Made by a program: the position numbers and the translations under genes. From Siphonodentalium dalli (Eukaryota > Mollusca > Scaphopoda > Gadilida > Siphonodentaliidae): 64,000 bases of DNA. Positions 12,601-27,600 of the stretch are shown piece after piece. The notes below the pieces were generated by a model. That model did not search any database. It saw only the letters and a list, made by a program, of their open reading frames with translations, and was not told where the DNA came from. The first letter of the stretch is position 1, and each line of letters starts with the position of its first letter. The DNA is taken from positions 183,626,209-183,690,208 of the forward strand of contig CP136064.1 in assembly GCA_032622095.1 (NCBI GenBank), written 5' to 3'.

Positions 12601-15600
12601 TTTTAATTCGACTGTATGTTTTCGTTAAAAGAGACTGATGTGCAGATTTTAGTTTTTCCACTGAACAGTTGGAACTCTAATGTCAAACAAACGTCACTTT
12701 TGAATGGCGACACCTTTTCGTTGCTTCTCTGGACAAATTTTGCAGGTTAGAAGACTAATTTGTGTACTATCTTAAATCATAATCAGTATTAGCAGGTAGT
12801 CATTTTATGTCTCTTTCTTCAGTCGAACATTAACAAAATCGATATTAACAAAATCATGTGTGGCTTGAATATGAGTGTTCTGGAAGTTTGAGGCATTGGC
12901 AGAATTACATTTTATTGCAGGGTTCGCGCTGCCACTTGCCAAATTTGCCAATAGCAAAAAATATTTTCATTTGGCAAAAAAAAAATCATTTTGGTAAATA
13001 TTTTGGCAAAAGTGGATTTGTAAATTATGTGATGTGAACTTACTAGTCATAAAGCATCATCACAGGTGGATTATCCATTAAGCGCCACTTAGAGACAATG
13101 CAAATGGAAACCTGATCAACAAAATTTTATCTCATCAACCCCGGTTAAAATATGGCAGTCAGAAAAAAGAATGTTCTGTATTTATTTCATTGAGACTGGA
13201 GTAGATTACAACACTTCGCACAAAACAGCAAAAGGTAATTATAAAATTGTTTTTACAGTTAATCCCCTTTGCATGCACATTACTGACGACACTGTAAACC
13301 ACACATTTATGATGTCAGTGTGTTGTAGCCAGTGATTATAAGAAATGGGTTAATCAGTCGAATGTTAATGTCGAGCGGGGGATTAATTGGTGGTTCGGCT
13401 TTGTTGCCTACTATGACACTGGATGAAATAATATGTATGCTATTAATGACAGATACTGCAAGTTTGACAACTGTCTAGCAACATTAAACATAATTTCTGG
13501 TGAAATTATTGTTACTTTGATATGTATAGGTTATAACCTGCTTGGCTATATGTACAAGAAATACAGATCAAGGAGCTTTAGCGCCGCGATCTGTATTTCT
13601 TGTTCAGATACCCAGGCGGGTTATAAACCAATTCACACCCAGAGGAAAGGGGAATTGAGCCACATTCAATACCATTATTACCTATTAAATACCATTCAAT
13701 CAAAAGTTAATTGAATGGTTTGTGGTGTTACATATTCCTGTTGGACTAATGTAAATTTCTGTGTGATACTTAGCTCAATACTATATTTTGGCCCCGTCGA
13801 AATAGATTCATACCAGAAATATTGTTCATGAATTTGGGCAATTTGATTGGCTGAGGAATGTGAGCCGGTTTATAAATATTAATACTAGCTGTTTCACTAG
13901 CTCAATTTACCTGTATGTGTGGTTAGCTTTTAAATTATATAACAATAAAAAAAATGAGAATTTCCTTCAATATCCCCAATTATATACCCTCAAATTAAAA
14001 TTGGCAAATCAATCTGAATCATTTTGAAATTTGGCAGAAATTCATTTGGCAAAAATTTTGGCAAGAGAAAATTTGGGTCCGTTGCCAGCCTTGATTAATT
14101 GTGCAACAATTTTATGTGGTACAATTCAGAATATCTACAATTGTACCACAAAACAATTAGTATGGGAACAAAAAGCTACTGACAAATCAGGACAAGCCTT
14201 TTATTCAAGTTTAGGCAAGGATGTACTAGAGTTTCATATAGCCATTGTATTTTCAACAGACACTTTTATAAAAAGTTAAAACGGAGCAGTAGATTGAGTT
14301 TTGAACTCTTGGAAAATTCTGGGTAGATTTTCACCTTACGGGTGATAAGGAGGTGCCTCACACAGTATCTTTATTTGTTTGGCCTTACTGCATTAGTTGC
14401 ATAATTGTGGATTTTATCGTATCTCAGCAGCATAACTATGGATTTGGCATCAGTATTAATAAGCACAGCTCTCATCTGAGCTATTTGTTTATGGAAGGAA
14501 TAGAGAAAAAAATAAAAAATAAATGTCACTTACATAGATAGCGCTTAAGAGTTTTCAATAAGCGCTAGATAAGCACTCTATTATTATTATATGGTGTGGA
14601 CTCAGGTGGTTAGTCAAAGAGCAACAGATTACTGGACTAAACGCAAAGATAACTACTGGTAAAATTATAGATATGTTTTGTTAAGAGCGGTGTCTTAATC
14701 CAGCATATATCTGATAATGTCATAGAAAATTATATAATAATTTCGGCTCAGACCTAAAAGGCGTGTGCTGAAGGTTTTGCCACTGTCTCTACCAAAAACA
14801 ATGACTAAAGTAAACAACTTTATGCTGTCATAGCCAAGACAGATTGATAGAAGAAGAGAGAAGCAAGATAAACACCTGAAAAAAAGTTAGTCGCCCCACC
14901 CCCATATAACACCCTGTATCTCCTATGTTATTCACCAGATCATTTTTGAAACTGTTAACAAATTGAGAACATGGTAAATGCAGAATATTATGGGAGTTAA
15001 GTGTCCCGATGGTTTTCTAATCTTCTTCTGAATGTTGCTTGATTGGAAAATTTGCCATTTTCAAAGATCTCTTTAAACTTTGATGCTCAACATAATTGTG
15101 TGTTGCTGGGTTAACTGGGTTATCAGTGTTTGCTAAGTGTCACTAGCCTAATTACTGTGTGGGATTTTCTTAAACTGAACCAGGTATTATTCTGATTCAC
15201 AATTTTGAACCACCCCATATCTGGTCCACTGCATTCATTTGAAAGGATCCCTGCCCATCTTTTCTTGTGCATCATCTTTCTTTTTCATTGTCTGTTCTGT
15301 CTTATGGTAAGAATAATTTAGTTTACATTTATAATTTGAATATTAAAATCCCATTTTTTTTTTAAATTGTGAAATTCTTGAACAATTCCACAATTTATCT
15401 ATTGGAAGGTAGTCAGGTCTGAGAATAAGGTGCCTGTCATTTGCAGAATGAGGTCCACAGAGTGTGAATTTATTGACGCTATCCCGCATGGCAAGCTTTC
15501 ATCACCAAATTCACCCTCTGGGGACCTCATTCTGCTTAGGCCTCATCTTCTCTGGAAAGTTTCTTTATTATCAATCGAGGTTCCCAATGTGTGTACATCA

Positions 15601-18600
15601 CAATATTCACCATTTGGGTACTTCAATCTGAGTCTATGTCTCGCGTAGCAGATGAGGCCATGCAGAACAAGGTCCCCAGAGGTTGAATTTGTTGATGTCA
15701 GCCCGTTATGTAGGATAGTGTCACTAAATTCACCCTCTGGGAAGCTCATTCTGCTTAGGCCTCATCTTCTCTGGAAAGTTTCTTTATTATCAATCGAGGT
15801 TCCCAATGTGTGTACATCACAATATTCACCATTTGGGTACTTCAATCTGAGTCTATGTCTCGCGTAGCAGATGAGGCCATGCAGAACAAGGTCCCCAGAG
15901 GTTGAATTTGTTGATGTCAGCCCGTTATGTAGGATAGTGTCACTAAATTCACCCTCTGGGAAGCTCATTCTGCTTAGGCCTCATCTTCTCTGGATAGTTT
16001 CTTTATTATCAATCGAGGTTCCCAATGGGTGTACATCACAATATTCACCATTTCGGAACTTCAATCTGAGTCTATGTCTCCCGTAGCAGATGAGGCCATG
16101 CAGAACAAGGTCCCCAGAGGTTGAATTTGTTGATACTAGCCCACTATGCGGATAGTGTCACTAAATGCAACTGCTGGGGACCTCACTCTGCAAATGACAG
16201 GCACACTAAACTCAGGCTTGTATGGGTACTTCTTTCTGGCCCTATCTGATGATGAAATTTAGTGATAGAAATCTTCTGTTTTATTTTTGTATAAAAATTA
16301 GGTGACACCAATTTAGCTACATGTAGTTTGATTAAGGCCCCATATGCTTTTATGGTGTCAGTTATAAGACTTCTCATGAGGCCATTCTATCAGTCATAAT
16401 ATCATTGGAAAATGAGAATAATTGAGATATTAATGTGTTGATTTTTTTAATTTTTATTTTCAAGTGAATATTCAAGTTTGCATTCTCCTAGCGATCATGT
16501 TCAATAATAGCCAATCAGTATGTCTGGATTTTTTTCTCTCCTCAATCAAGAGATTTTTTTTTGGATGTTCATAGACCAACTACAGTAATGCCCTAAATAC
16601 TCGACTCCTTAATCACAGCAGAATTATGGGTAATTTTTCAGGATTTAGTCGGAAATATGGCTTGTTGCCTCTCAGTGAGAGCTTTCCGATGAATGGCAAC
16701 AAGCCATATTTCTGACTAAATCCTGAAAAGTTACCCATAATTCTGCTGTGGTTAAGGAATCGATTATGTAGGGCATTATTGTAATAAAATTACTATGGCC
16801 GTATGCAGGTTTTTGCAATCTTGCAATTTACAGACTAGAAGACAAACAAAGCGATATAAATGTTCACAAACTGAATCTATGTCTGATTGAAGTCAAACAC
16901 CAGGGTTTGGTCATCAATGAAATTTTATAAGTTAGTCATGATATAAAGGAACCATGAGCAATCATTTATAGGTCAGACACACTTCTTACCACTTAAGGCA
17001 AAGTCGTCAGTAATACAAGGTGCTACAGATAAGTGATCATCCTCATATTTCCGAGGGTTGTGGCTAGCACAAATGAGAAGTGCTGTTGAATAAGTAATTA
17101 CAGATGAAGAAGTCATATCCGAGGTGAACTGAAGATAATGACTGATTTGAGTTTTAACCTTTGGGAACTGAATAATACTTCATGCACTTTTTAGGCAACG
17201 ACAGGAGAAATGGTCAAGTTTTTCCCAGATTCTGAGCCCAAAATTCCCAATTAAAAAAATTTGGCTTGTTTTTTTAACAAAAGACAGGACTTCCCATCTT
17301 TTTATGAATATTTTAAATTTCTCTTGCTCCATTTGCATAAAACAGGAAAAATAAACTAAGAAATTGATTAAAGGTACGCAATACAATCCAATCGATTCCA
17401 GTTCATTCATTTGTAGAAATGGTCAGCTAATAAGTTGAATATACAAACATATAAAATGATCATTCCTACAAATGAATCTATTAATTTTCTACACCTCAAT
17501 TTCCATACATGTCTATTTTCATTCATAAAACATACTGAATCGGGAAGTGTACCGACAGTAATGCCCAAAATAATCGACTCCTTAACCACAGCAGAATTAT
17601 GGGTAACTTTTCAGGATTTAGTCGGAAATATGGCTTGTTGCCATTAATCGGAAAGCTCTCACTAACCACAGCAGAATTATGGGTAAACTTTTTTAAGGAT
17701 TTAGTCGGAAATATGGCTTTTTGCCATTGATCAGAAAGCTCTCAGTGAGAGCTTTCCGATGAATGGCAACAAGCCGACTAAATCCTGCAAAGTTACCCAT
17801 AATTCTGATGTGGTTAAGGAATCGATTATTTAGGGCATTACTGTATATATCCGCATGCCACTATCACAAGATACTACCAATTTTATTTCTGTTGATATTT
17901 TTTGTTGTATTTTATTCCGAGAATTATTTCCAATCACCAAGCCACTGCTAAACTCACCCTTGCATACCCCCCCCCCCCCCCCACCAAAAAAAAACTCTTG
18001 TTAAGGTGTCCACGCATGTCTGTATATATTTCCGAAAAATATAAATTTAATAACTCTTGAGCTTTGGAGGGTGGGTTCTCTCGACTCATATCAATTATTT
18101 TTTAACCCGGAAGCCGAAGAAATAGTAATTTAGGGGTGTCTGACGGAGTACCTTTAACCATTTCATGACGGGAGCTGCGCTGGTAAAGCATTAAAGATAA
18201 TGTGCCAGTTCATTCTCTTAAATATGTGAGTCTCCCATAGGGACCGTATATAAGAGAATGCATGTCTTACAAGGTCAAGGTAAATATTGTTAGGCCAATG
18301 TATTCTCTTATATATGCAAGGCTCCCGGTGTGCATAGGCACAGGGTTTTCAAAAAACTTCAGGAAGCTCCAGTCATAGAAGGTTTATAATAATAATGGTA
18401 GATAAGTGGAGTGGAATTTCTTGTAAAAAAAAACTCATGGGTTTGTCTAATTTGAAGAAATTATGAATGTCGTAACATCAGGGGTGACAAGTGAACCAGC
18501 AATAAACTGATGTGGGACAGATGTTTAACCCTTTCTATGCTAGATACTGATTGAAGGGTAGTTCCATTAACCCTTCCATGATTGGATCTTCCTGCAATTT

Positions 18601-21600
18601 TGCAAAAACCCTGTGCCATTGCATTCTCTTTTATATCCGAGTCTCCCATAGGAAGCCTCGCATATATAAGAGAATACATTGGCCTAACAGTATTTATCTT
18701 GAATTTGTAAGCCAGTGCATTCTCTTATATACACGAGGCTCCCTATTGGAGACTCGCATATATAAGAGAATGCACTGGCACAGGATCTTTAATGCAGCAC
18801 AAGCGGGGCTCCCATCATGAAAGGGATAAGAAATGTTCAGAAATGGTCATTTGTTGAACTTATTATCTGAACATTTCTCTCCAGAAGGCTGCATTTTTAT
18901 TATCTGGTTATTTTTTTCTGAAAACCCCTCCAGATGAATAATAGACTATTTTAATGTATAATTTTATAACTGAGTGGGAGAATCCATTTAGTAAAGCAAG
19001 TTAATCACGTGGAACATGCTTCATGTATTGTGTCTTAACGAAAACAAAACAACCCTGCACAATGTCCGAATGCACTTATTAACTGAATTCTATCAAGTGC
19101 TTGATACAGTTCTATAGATATAGTGGGTCCTTTGCCTGGGGGCATGTGTCTATAGTAAAATATAGTTTATTTCCCATCTCCTTATCCACCCAATAGAAAC
19201 ATGCCTACCATGTTAGTTATTTATCATCAGGGTTAGTGTTGGACCAAAAATTTCTCTTGCCAAATATTTTGCCAAATTTCAAAAATATTTTGCCAAATTT
19301 AATTGAGGGTATACTTAGGGAAATTGAAGGAAATTCTAGTTTTTTATCTTTGTTATATACTGTAAAAACTAACCACATACAAAGGTAAAAATTAGCTAGT
19401 AAAGCAAGTAAATATTATTAATAAATCATAAGTAGCAATAAATATCTAAGTGATACCCGAAAACTATGTTTAATATTGCTACACAGTCACCAAACTACAA
19501 TTATCTGTCATCAAAGCATAGATATTATTTCGGCCTGTATCCTTGCTGACAAATACGAGCGACAAATTATCTGTTGCCATTCACATTCGCTGTTTGGGCC
19601 TTTTTTAGATGTATTGATAGATTTACTATGATCTTTCTGTTATTTGCATCATCATGCAATTTAATTGTGTTTGTCCGGTTGTGATAGCATGCTTTCAGCC
19701 TCAATAAAAATTTAACAGATTGTCGCTTTCTTCCGACACATATTTTAACCACTATCAATTAGCTGTGTGATGAAAGTTTGATTATGACAGACAGAAGGGA
19801 TTACTTTTTTGTAAAAACTAAAGAAAATCCGATATAACTTTTGACATATCACAGCTAACAGCGTTAAGTTGATATATTTCTTGATTGGGTTGCTCTTTGT
19901 TGTAAGTCTGCGCACAATAACCCACTTTTGATGAAGTTTTATGACCAGATAGTTCACATACCACAAATAAAAACACACTTGCCAAAATTTTTGCCAAATG
20001 AATTTTTTTTTGCCAAATGAAAATAGTTGTGGCCATTGGCAAATTTGGCAAGCGGCAGCACAGACCCTGTTTATCATAACAGGAAACTGGCATATTATGA
20101 CTGCAGTCTCACAACAGTGTTTCACAGGACGATTTAGAAGGGGTACAATTGTAGAATCAGACGGGTGCATGTTAAACCTGTACATGTAGGTTAGAAACAT
20201 GCCAAATAGAGTGACATAATAATGAAAAGGAAATTTATAATCTAACTTTAAATATTAATTGAAATTGGTGTTTTAAACTGCTATATTTAAAGCTAACTTT
20301 GGCACCTGTTGAAAAACTGCAAATGGCACTCTCTACTAGCAAGAACTGCCACTTCACATATCACAGTGACACGCAGAGAAGAACAAGCCTGAATTTAGTG
20401 TGTCTGACATTTGCAGAATGAGGTCCCAAGAGTGAATTTAGTGCTGCTACCCTGCATAGCAGGATACTATCACCAAATTCTTCCTCTGGGACCACAATCT
20501 GCTTAGGTCTCATCTTCTGGGAAGAATATGTAGTCTCAAATTAACATTGTTTTTAGTCACTTTGTCCCTTCTGTGAAGTTTCTATATCCTCTAATTTGCA
20601 GAAGATAAATAATCAAGGTGATTAATGGGTAAACATCATCAACTGCAACTCGGGAACTTCAATCTGATCAGTAGTTATCCCATAGCATTTGAGGCCTAAG
20701 CAGAATTATGTCCTCAGAGGGTGAAGTTGGTGATGCTATAGCCCGCTATGCGTGATAGTTTCACTAAATTCATCATCTGGAGACCTCATTCTGCAAATGT
20801 CAGACACACTAAATTCAGGCTTGGAGAAGAACATTCATAATACCTTAGTTCCATTACATCCTGGGAATCCAGCAGAGCCCAATGGACCTTCTAATCCAGA
20901 TTGACCCTGAAAGAAATAAAAAACATTCAAAAGAATATTATTTACAAGACAAATATTTCACGAATTTATAAAAATTTAAATATTATTTAATTCACTGATA
21001 GTCTACCAATTAATGAGAAAAGTTGAAAACTTCAAATGAACTTATTGAGTTATTGATAATTATTATCACTTTAGAGTTCTTTAATAACATGATTTTGTTA
21101 GGCATCAGGTTTTATTATTGACCCTCCAGGAATAATTAACAGCCCTCTTCCTATTAGCGACCCGAGACACAGTCCAGAGCCTCCAATAGGCCCTCAGGCT
21201 GTTAACAATTCCTGTCAGGCCAAGAATAAGACATAATGCCCAACAAAATCATGTTATTGGTATATTAAGTGTTTGGCTTCTGGTACAAACACAGATGAGT
21301 AAACAATATTTTAGGAATACTACAGTCTGTAGATGGTTTAGAAGGAAGCAATCAGTAGTTTTAGAACTTGACATTTGAAACTTTCACTTTATGTAATAAT
21401 AAAGAACTCTTTAATCAGGAAAGCAACATCTATGGTTTCCTCGGGCAATCTAATTCTGTCAACCTACAGTAATGCCCTAAATAATCAACTCCTTAACCAC
21501 AGCAGAATTATGGGTAACTTTTCAGGATTTAGTCGGAAATGAGAGCTTTCTGATGAATGGCAACAAGCCATATTTTTGACTAAATCCTGGAAAGTTACCC

Positions 21601-24600
21601 ATAATTCTTCTGTGGTTAAGGAGTCGATTATTTAGGCCATTACTCTAACTCGAGTCAGTAAAGATTTCTAAACATAAAATCAGAATCCATCCCATATAAA
21701 CCTGAGTCCCAGATTCATACCACAGCAAACACTATCTAACAGTGAGTTGTTAATCAATTGTTTTCTGTTAAATTCCCTCTGAAAGGAATCTCTATTTCGG
21801 GGGTGTGTCCACCTTGGAACTTTCAACTGTCATACACCGCCATTCCCGCACCCAGCCCTGAAGCAGGCAAAAAAAAAAGTCTGAGAAATTCCATTTGCAC
21901 CCCACCCCACCTTTGGGTTTGAATTTTCTTTTTCAAGCCGTACCTCATACTTTCCAAATGTTGGGAAATTCCCAAATTAACACCCCCTTATAATTGGAAA
22001 TTTTCAATTGCCATTTCAGTCCACAATTTGACCCCTAAACCACAGCAGAATTACGGGAAAATTTTCAGGATTTAGTCGGAAATATTGCTTATTTAGGGCA
22101 TTACTGAACTTGCGGTCTGAAATTTCCACTTTATGATGTTGAAATTTCTAGTCCCCCACCCTATCACATCGTCCCTGGATAGGTTAATCTCACAACATGG
22201 ATTTCATCTAAATAGTATTCACCCAAAAATAACAGTGGGAATGGAATAAACACAATTTGGCAAATTCAATCGTCTGCACATGTGATAAGATCACTAATAA
22301 TTTTACAAGGTTTACAGTATATGTACTCTGAGAATTGGCAGAGGATTCCCTGAGTCTTTCTTCTCAAAATAGTGGCTCGCTGAGTCAGCGTATGCCCTCT
22401 CACAGGTGGATTTACCACCTTACGTTTGTTAGCAAGATTAGCCACTGATATATAGTTCTGTCAAACTTAGTATTTCGTGTAATTAACTTGGTGCATGGTT
22501 AGTGCAATGAAGGTTGTTTTTTATTGTGCATTGATTGGTTCTTCAACTTATTAATACAGATGTTTTATGACGTTCTTACACAAAATCATGATAATTAATA
22601 TATACAAGTAGCTTGGGTGGAACAAATCAAGGGGGGAATATATACTCTAAATACATTGCTTCTGCCTTCCAATGTTGAGCGAGAAATAGATTGATCTAAA
22701 AAGGCCATTAAACCTGATAGCCAAATGATTAAATAACTCTTATTTTGACATTCCCTGGCCCATAATATGGGGGCAAAATTATATAGAAGATAAAGTATTT
22801 GTCAGTACATACATGTACAGAGTCAAATCTTGGAAACTGATGGAATTGTGGAAAAAATCATTGAGATGTTGTTAATTGCCCCATGTTATCCATGATAATT
22901 CCAAGAAGTAGAAAGTATAATCAAGTCTGCAAATAGTATGTCTGTCATCTGCAGAATGAGGTCTCCAGAGGGTGAATTTAGTGCTGCTACACCACACAGC
23001 AGGCTAGCAGCACCAAATTCACCCTCTAGGGACCTATTCTGCTTATAGGCCTCATCTTCGAGGAAGTATATATAGTCTCAAAGTAACATTGTTTTAGTTA
23101 CTTTTTCCCTTCTAGGAAGTTTCTATATCCCCTAATTTGCAGAAGATAAAATGCATAATCAATTTGACTTAAGGGTGAACATCACCAACTTCAACTGGGT
23201 AACTTCAATATGATCTTAGGTCTCAGATAGCAGTTGAGGCCTAAGCAGAATGAAGTTACCAGAAAGTGAATTTGATGATGCTAGCCCACTGTGCAGGATA
23301 GCGTCACTAAATTCACCCTCTGGGGACCTCATTCTGCAAATGACAGACACACTATTTGCAGGCTTTAGTATAATGAGAGGTACGCATCAGAGATGCTGTG
23401 GTCGAGATGTGGCAAAAGAAAATGTTGTGCTTGACTAGAACCCACAAAATGAGATTGGTCAAAATCAAATCACGTTTGTTACAGTCATCGTGCTTATTTA
23501 ATGAAATAAGACACTGGGTAAACAATCCAGGATATCCATGAGCATTAATCCTGAAACAAATTCGGACAGGACTGGTTTTCAAAGTCATTATCCAAATTTG
23601 GTCAAAATCAAATTATGATTGTTAGAATTATCGTGATTATATTGCGAAATATGGTCCAGGTAAAATCTAGGAGGAATAGCTCTTGAAATTTGTTTTTGGC
23701 AGGACTGGTTTTTGAACTCATTCAAGATATTCATGAGTAGAAGCCTAAATCCAAAATTGGTCAAATTGAATATCATGTTTGAGTTATCGTGCTTATGTTG
23801 CGAAATAGACACTCGGTAAACAATCCAGGAGGCATACATGTACATCATAAAACAAATTAGGAGAGGACTGGTTTTCAAACTTGTCCAAGAGATTCATCAG
23901 TAGAAGTCATGATCCAAATTTAGACAAAAACATAACATGTTTGTTAGAGTTATCTTTAAGTCGTGACACGGATGATAGGACGGATGACCACCATCCTTCA
24001 TCAAACCAAAGGTCAAGTTTGTTACACAAAAGGACCGAAAAAGAAGGAATTCCGCATCAACAAACTGTACTTTCCATCTCTTGTAATTAGCAGTTACCGG
24101 TATAGAATAATTCAAACTGTGAGTTAATTTCTGATTATTGATGTATCCCTTCTTATTAACTTAAGTACTAACTTCACATGGAGATTTACAAGTAGATACC
24201 TGATAGATAGAAGATACTTCATTAACAAATTGGTGTGAGCTTTGATCATGTAATTAGTAGTATAACAACCCGATTGATTTAGACAAAATATTAACTCTTT
24301 CTATACTAAAATACTCATTGGCGAGTAGTTGCTTCGGAAACTTAAGATAATAAGTTCAACAAATGACCACAGGCCGTTTGTTGAACTTATATTCTGAACA
24401 ATTCTCACCAATGAAAATGAATCAGTCAGCTCTTGTATTATTATTTTTTCTGTCTGTCGTCTGATTTTATTATCAGACGATGCCTCCAAATGAATAATAG
24501 ACCCTTTGAATGTATACTTTTAAGAGTGAATGGGATAATCCATTCAGTACAGAAGGGTTAACTCTTTTGGAACAAGGGCCAACCAGATCTGAACTAAAAT

Positions 24601-27600
24601 ATAGCACATGGGTAATTTCTTTCAGTTAGGGCCCTGCTCATAATGTGATTAGATTCGATGTTGATATAGCTGGTGTGATTCGGAGTCCATACCGAATCAG
24701 ACCCTCGATATCCTATTCCTTCCAACTTCTTACTTGAGCACAAATATACTTACAGGAATACCAGGAACTCCAGTGAAACCAGGCAATCCCGACTGACCCT
24801 AAAAAGAGAGAGAAAAAAATGAGAATATTAGAATTATATGAGAAAAAGATGCTAAAGCCACAGAATGAGTTGTCACCCTGTCGTAATGTTACTGTAATAC
24901 ACTTAATAATTACCAGATATAAACACTTCAAATTCACTGATTTTGGTGGAAGTGCATTGTTCAGTTCTTATAACAGTAGGTCCATTCTATGTCAATTAAA
25001 TTAGTATAACAAGCCCCAAGGTGTATCTCCAATATTATTCAGTCATATATGAGAACAGACTTGTACAGCAATATTATATAAAATTATGTCAAACTTTGAA
25101 ACCCATGTTCAGAACGATAGCCAGCTCAACTCTCAGTTAAAGGGCTTCCTTTTTAAGGATGTCCATAGCCGAGGAGCCTGGTTAGGTCGTCGACACCACC
25201 ATTGCGGTGTGGGCAAGACACGGAGGTCGAAGGTTCAGGACAGAATTTCAAGCTTGATCTGAATTTATTGGACAACTCAGTGTCATTTGATTCAATTGCA
25301 GCCATCTCATTTTGATAATAAATGAGAATTTGCTCATTCACATTGAAACAATGAACACTCAGTATATACAGTAATGCCCTAAATAATTGACTCCTTAACT
25401 ACAGCAGAATTATGGGTATTACAGTCGGAAATATGGCTTCTTGCCATTCAACGGAAAGCTCTCACTGAGAGCTTTCCGATGATTGGCAACAAGCCATATT
25501 TCCGACTAAATCCTGAAATATTTCCCATAATTATGCTGCGGTCAAGGAGTCGATTATTTAGGGCATTACTGTGCACAGCTAATGCCTCCATAAATATGAC
25601 AAATGCATTGAAACTGCTAGACATTTTTACTGGAATTCCCACAGTATACCTCTCACAGAGAACAACTTCTTACTTACATGTACTCTATCTGATGTAACAG
25701 TAACAATAACTAGTGAATTATTACTATGGGGATCTGACAAATTGTCCTATGAAATTAATAAGTAATTCTTCAAGGCAACTCAGAAATTTATAATAACCAG
25801 TAATCCCTTTCACTGACACTTTTATTAAGCTGTTCCAAAACTATTGCAATAATGAACCTGCATGGTAGATCATACCCAGATGCTCTTGATCTATCCAGCA
25901 TACATGTAGGTGGTAGGGTCAATGAACCACTGCAGATGTTCACATGATTATTTTCTCCTTCATAAATATATGTATAAATACTTTCTATTTCCTTGATATC
26001 CCTCTGTCTCATCCTCCAGTTCTTATTAGATATATTTCTTCTTTCTGCCTCTATCATTTACCCCTAATTGACTTGCATTCAAGTAGGTCTGTGTCATTGT
26101 CAAGGGAGAGGGCTTCAAATAAGCCTATGGCTTGTTGCCTAATTCCATTTTTTCTTCTAAAGTTGTACCTATTGTAATTATATATTTGAATGTCCATCTG
26201 GGACAGATGGAGGTATGCATGGACACTGGTAATTTCATTAGTCCCCCAAATTTTTTTTCAGGGGGATAATTATTCAAAAACTATTTAATATTAATGAGAA
26301 TCTGCTCATCTAGGGAGCTCTACTATTATATTTCTATATTGCTTACTCTTTCACCCTTGCGTCCCATTGCTCCGGGTTCTCCATATTCCCCTGGTCGTCC
26401 TTTTGCACCTATAGGTCCTTCAGGACCTACAAATCCAGGTAGACCTTGTGTTCCTTGGAGACCTTGTAATCCACCAACACCCTGAAATATCAAAAGAAGG
26501 ACATTAGTAACATCAATATCATGTTCAGACTAGGGCCCTGCGAATACTACTTTTTCACTTGAATATCGAATCAAATACAGATTCAGAAATTTTAAATTGA
26601 ATAGAATGTTTCATACATTTGTCACCCGCATTATATGTGATTTGCCTTTACTACCAGGTATATTATTCTCCCATTTTTATTGCTATAACTGAACGATCAT
26701 TTACGCAAAAATAAATGTATTTGTTTCCGTTATCGGTGAATGAACTGAGGTGAACAAATATGGTATGCAGATGAAAGGTTCGCACATTGATTCTGCATGC
26801 ATGAGGCATTTTTCGGCAAAATTTAATTTCAGAATGATGTCACAAAATTTCATTCCCTCACCAAGTTATGACAAAAGTTGGAAATGAAGGCGGATCATTG
26901 CAGTTCATCATGGCTTCCTTGACGCTGAGTCTGGGGTTTTGATCAGAGGAAGTTGCCTATTCGACTTGCAACTGTCGCATTGAACAATGCTGTTCAGATC
27001 ATGTGCATAATACAAGTGAACAATGATAAAAACATGTGTGTGTATGAGCAATGTTCAACTGAACTGTAAAGTGTCAATCTGTATTTTTTCTCTCAAATCT
27101 CTGAATATCTCACAGATTGTAGCCAGCAATTGCTGTAACCGCGATGGTTGGACAACGTTAAAAGATTACTGACATTTGCACATGTCCTATTCGAAATTTA
27201 ATAGTATTCCATGTTTAAAAGTCAAATGAAATTTGAATTGAATATCAAGTTCGAATTGAATAATAAAACCAATATCGAATATTTGAGATGATGAAAGTTG
27301 TGGTCTGTATTTATACCACCCCCATTGTATCAGGTAAGTGTGATCCTTGGCTGTGGCCTCCATTAATATTATAATTTAATATACCATAATTGTGATTTAT
27401 GTCTGATGAAAAACTGGTAATTATTGGAGCATCACCGGAACAAGCCTTGAAAAATAGTGTGTCTGTCATTTGCAGAATGAGGTCCCCAGAGGGTGAATTT
27501 AGTGATGCTACCCTGCATAGTGGGTTAGCATCACCAAATTCACCCTCTGGGGACCTCATTCTGCTTACACATCAGCAGAATGAGGTTCCCAGAGGGTGAA

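Noticed and set aside
15430-16086. Repeated 71-codon frames suggesting a small gene family
   Set aside because: They are the 219-bp tandem unit inside a P4 transposon, read on both strands.
19745-20200. 151-codon minus-strand frame
   Set aside because: It crosses the right edge and target duplication of a hAT-like element, so it joins unrelated sequences.
25150-25250. A functional tRNA gene
   Set aside because: Only box-like words are present; acceptor and anticodon stems do not pair convincingly.
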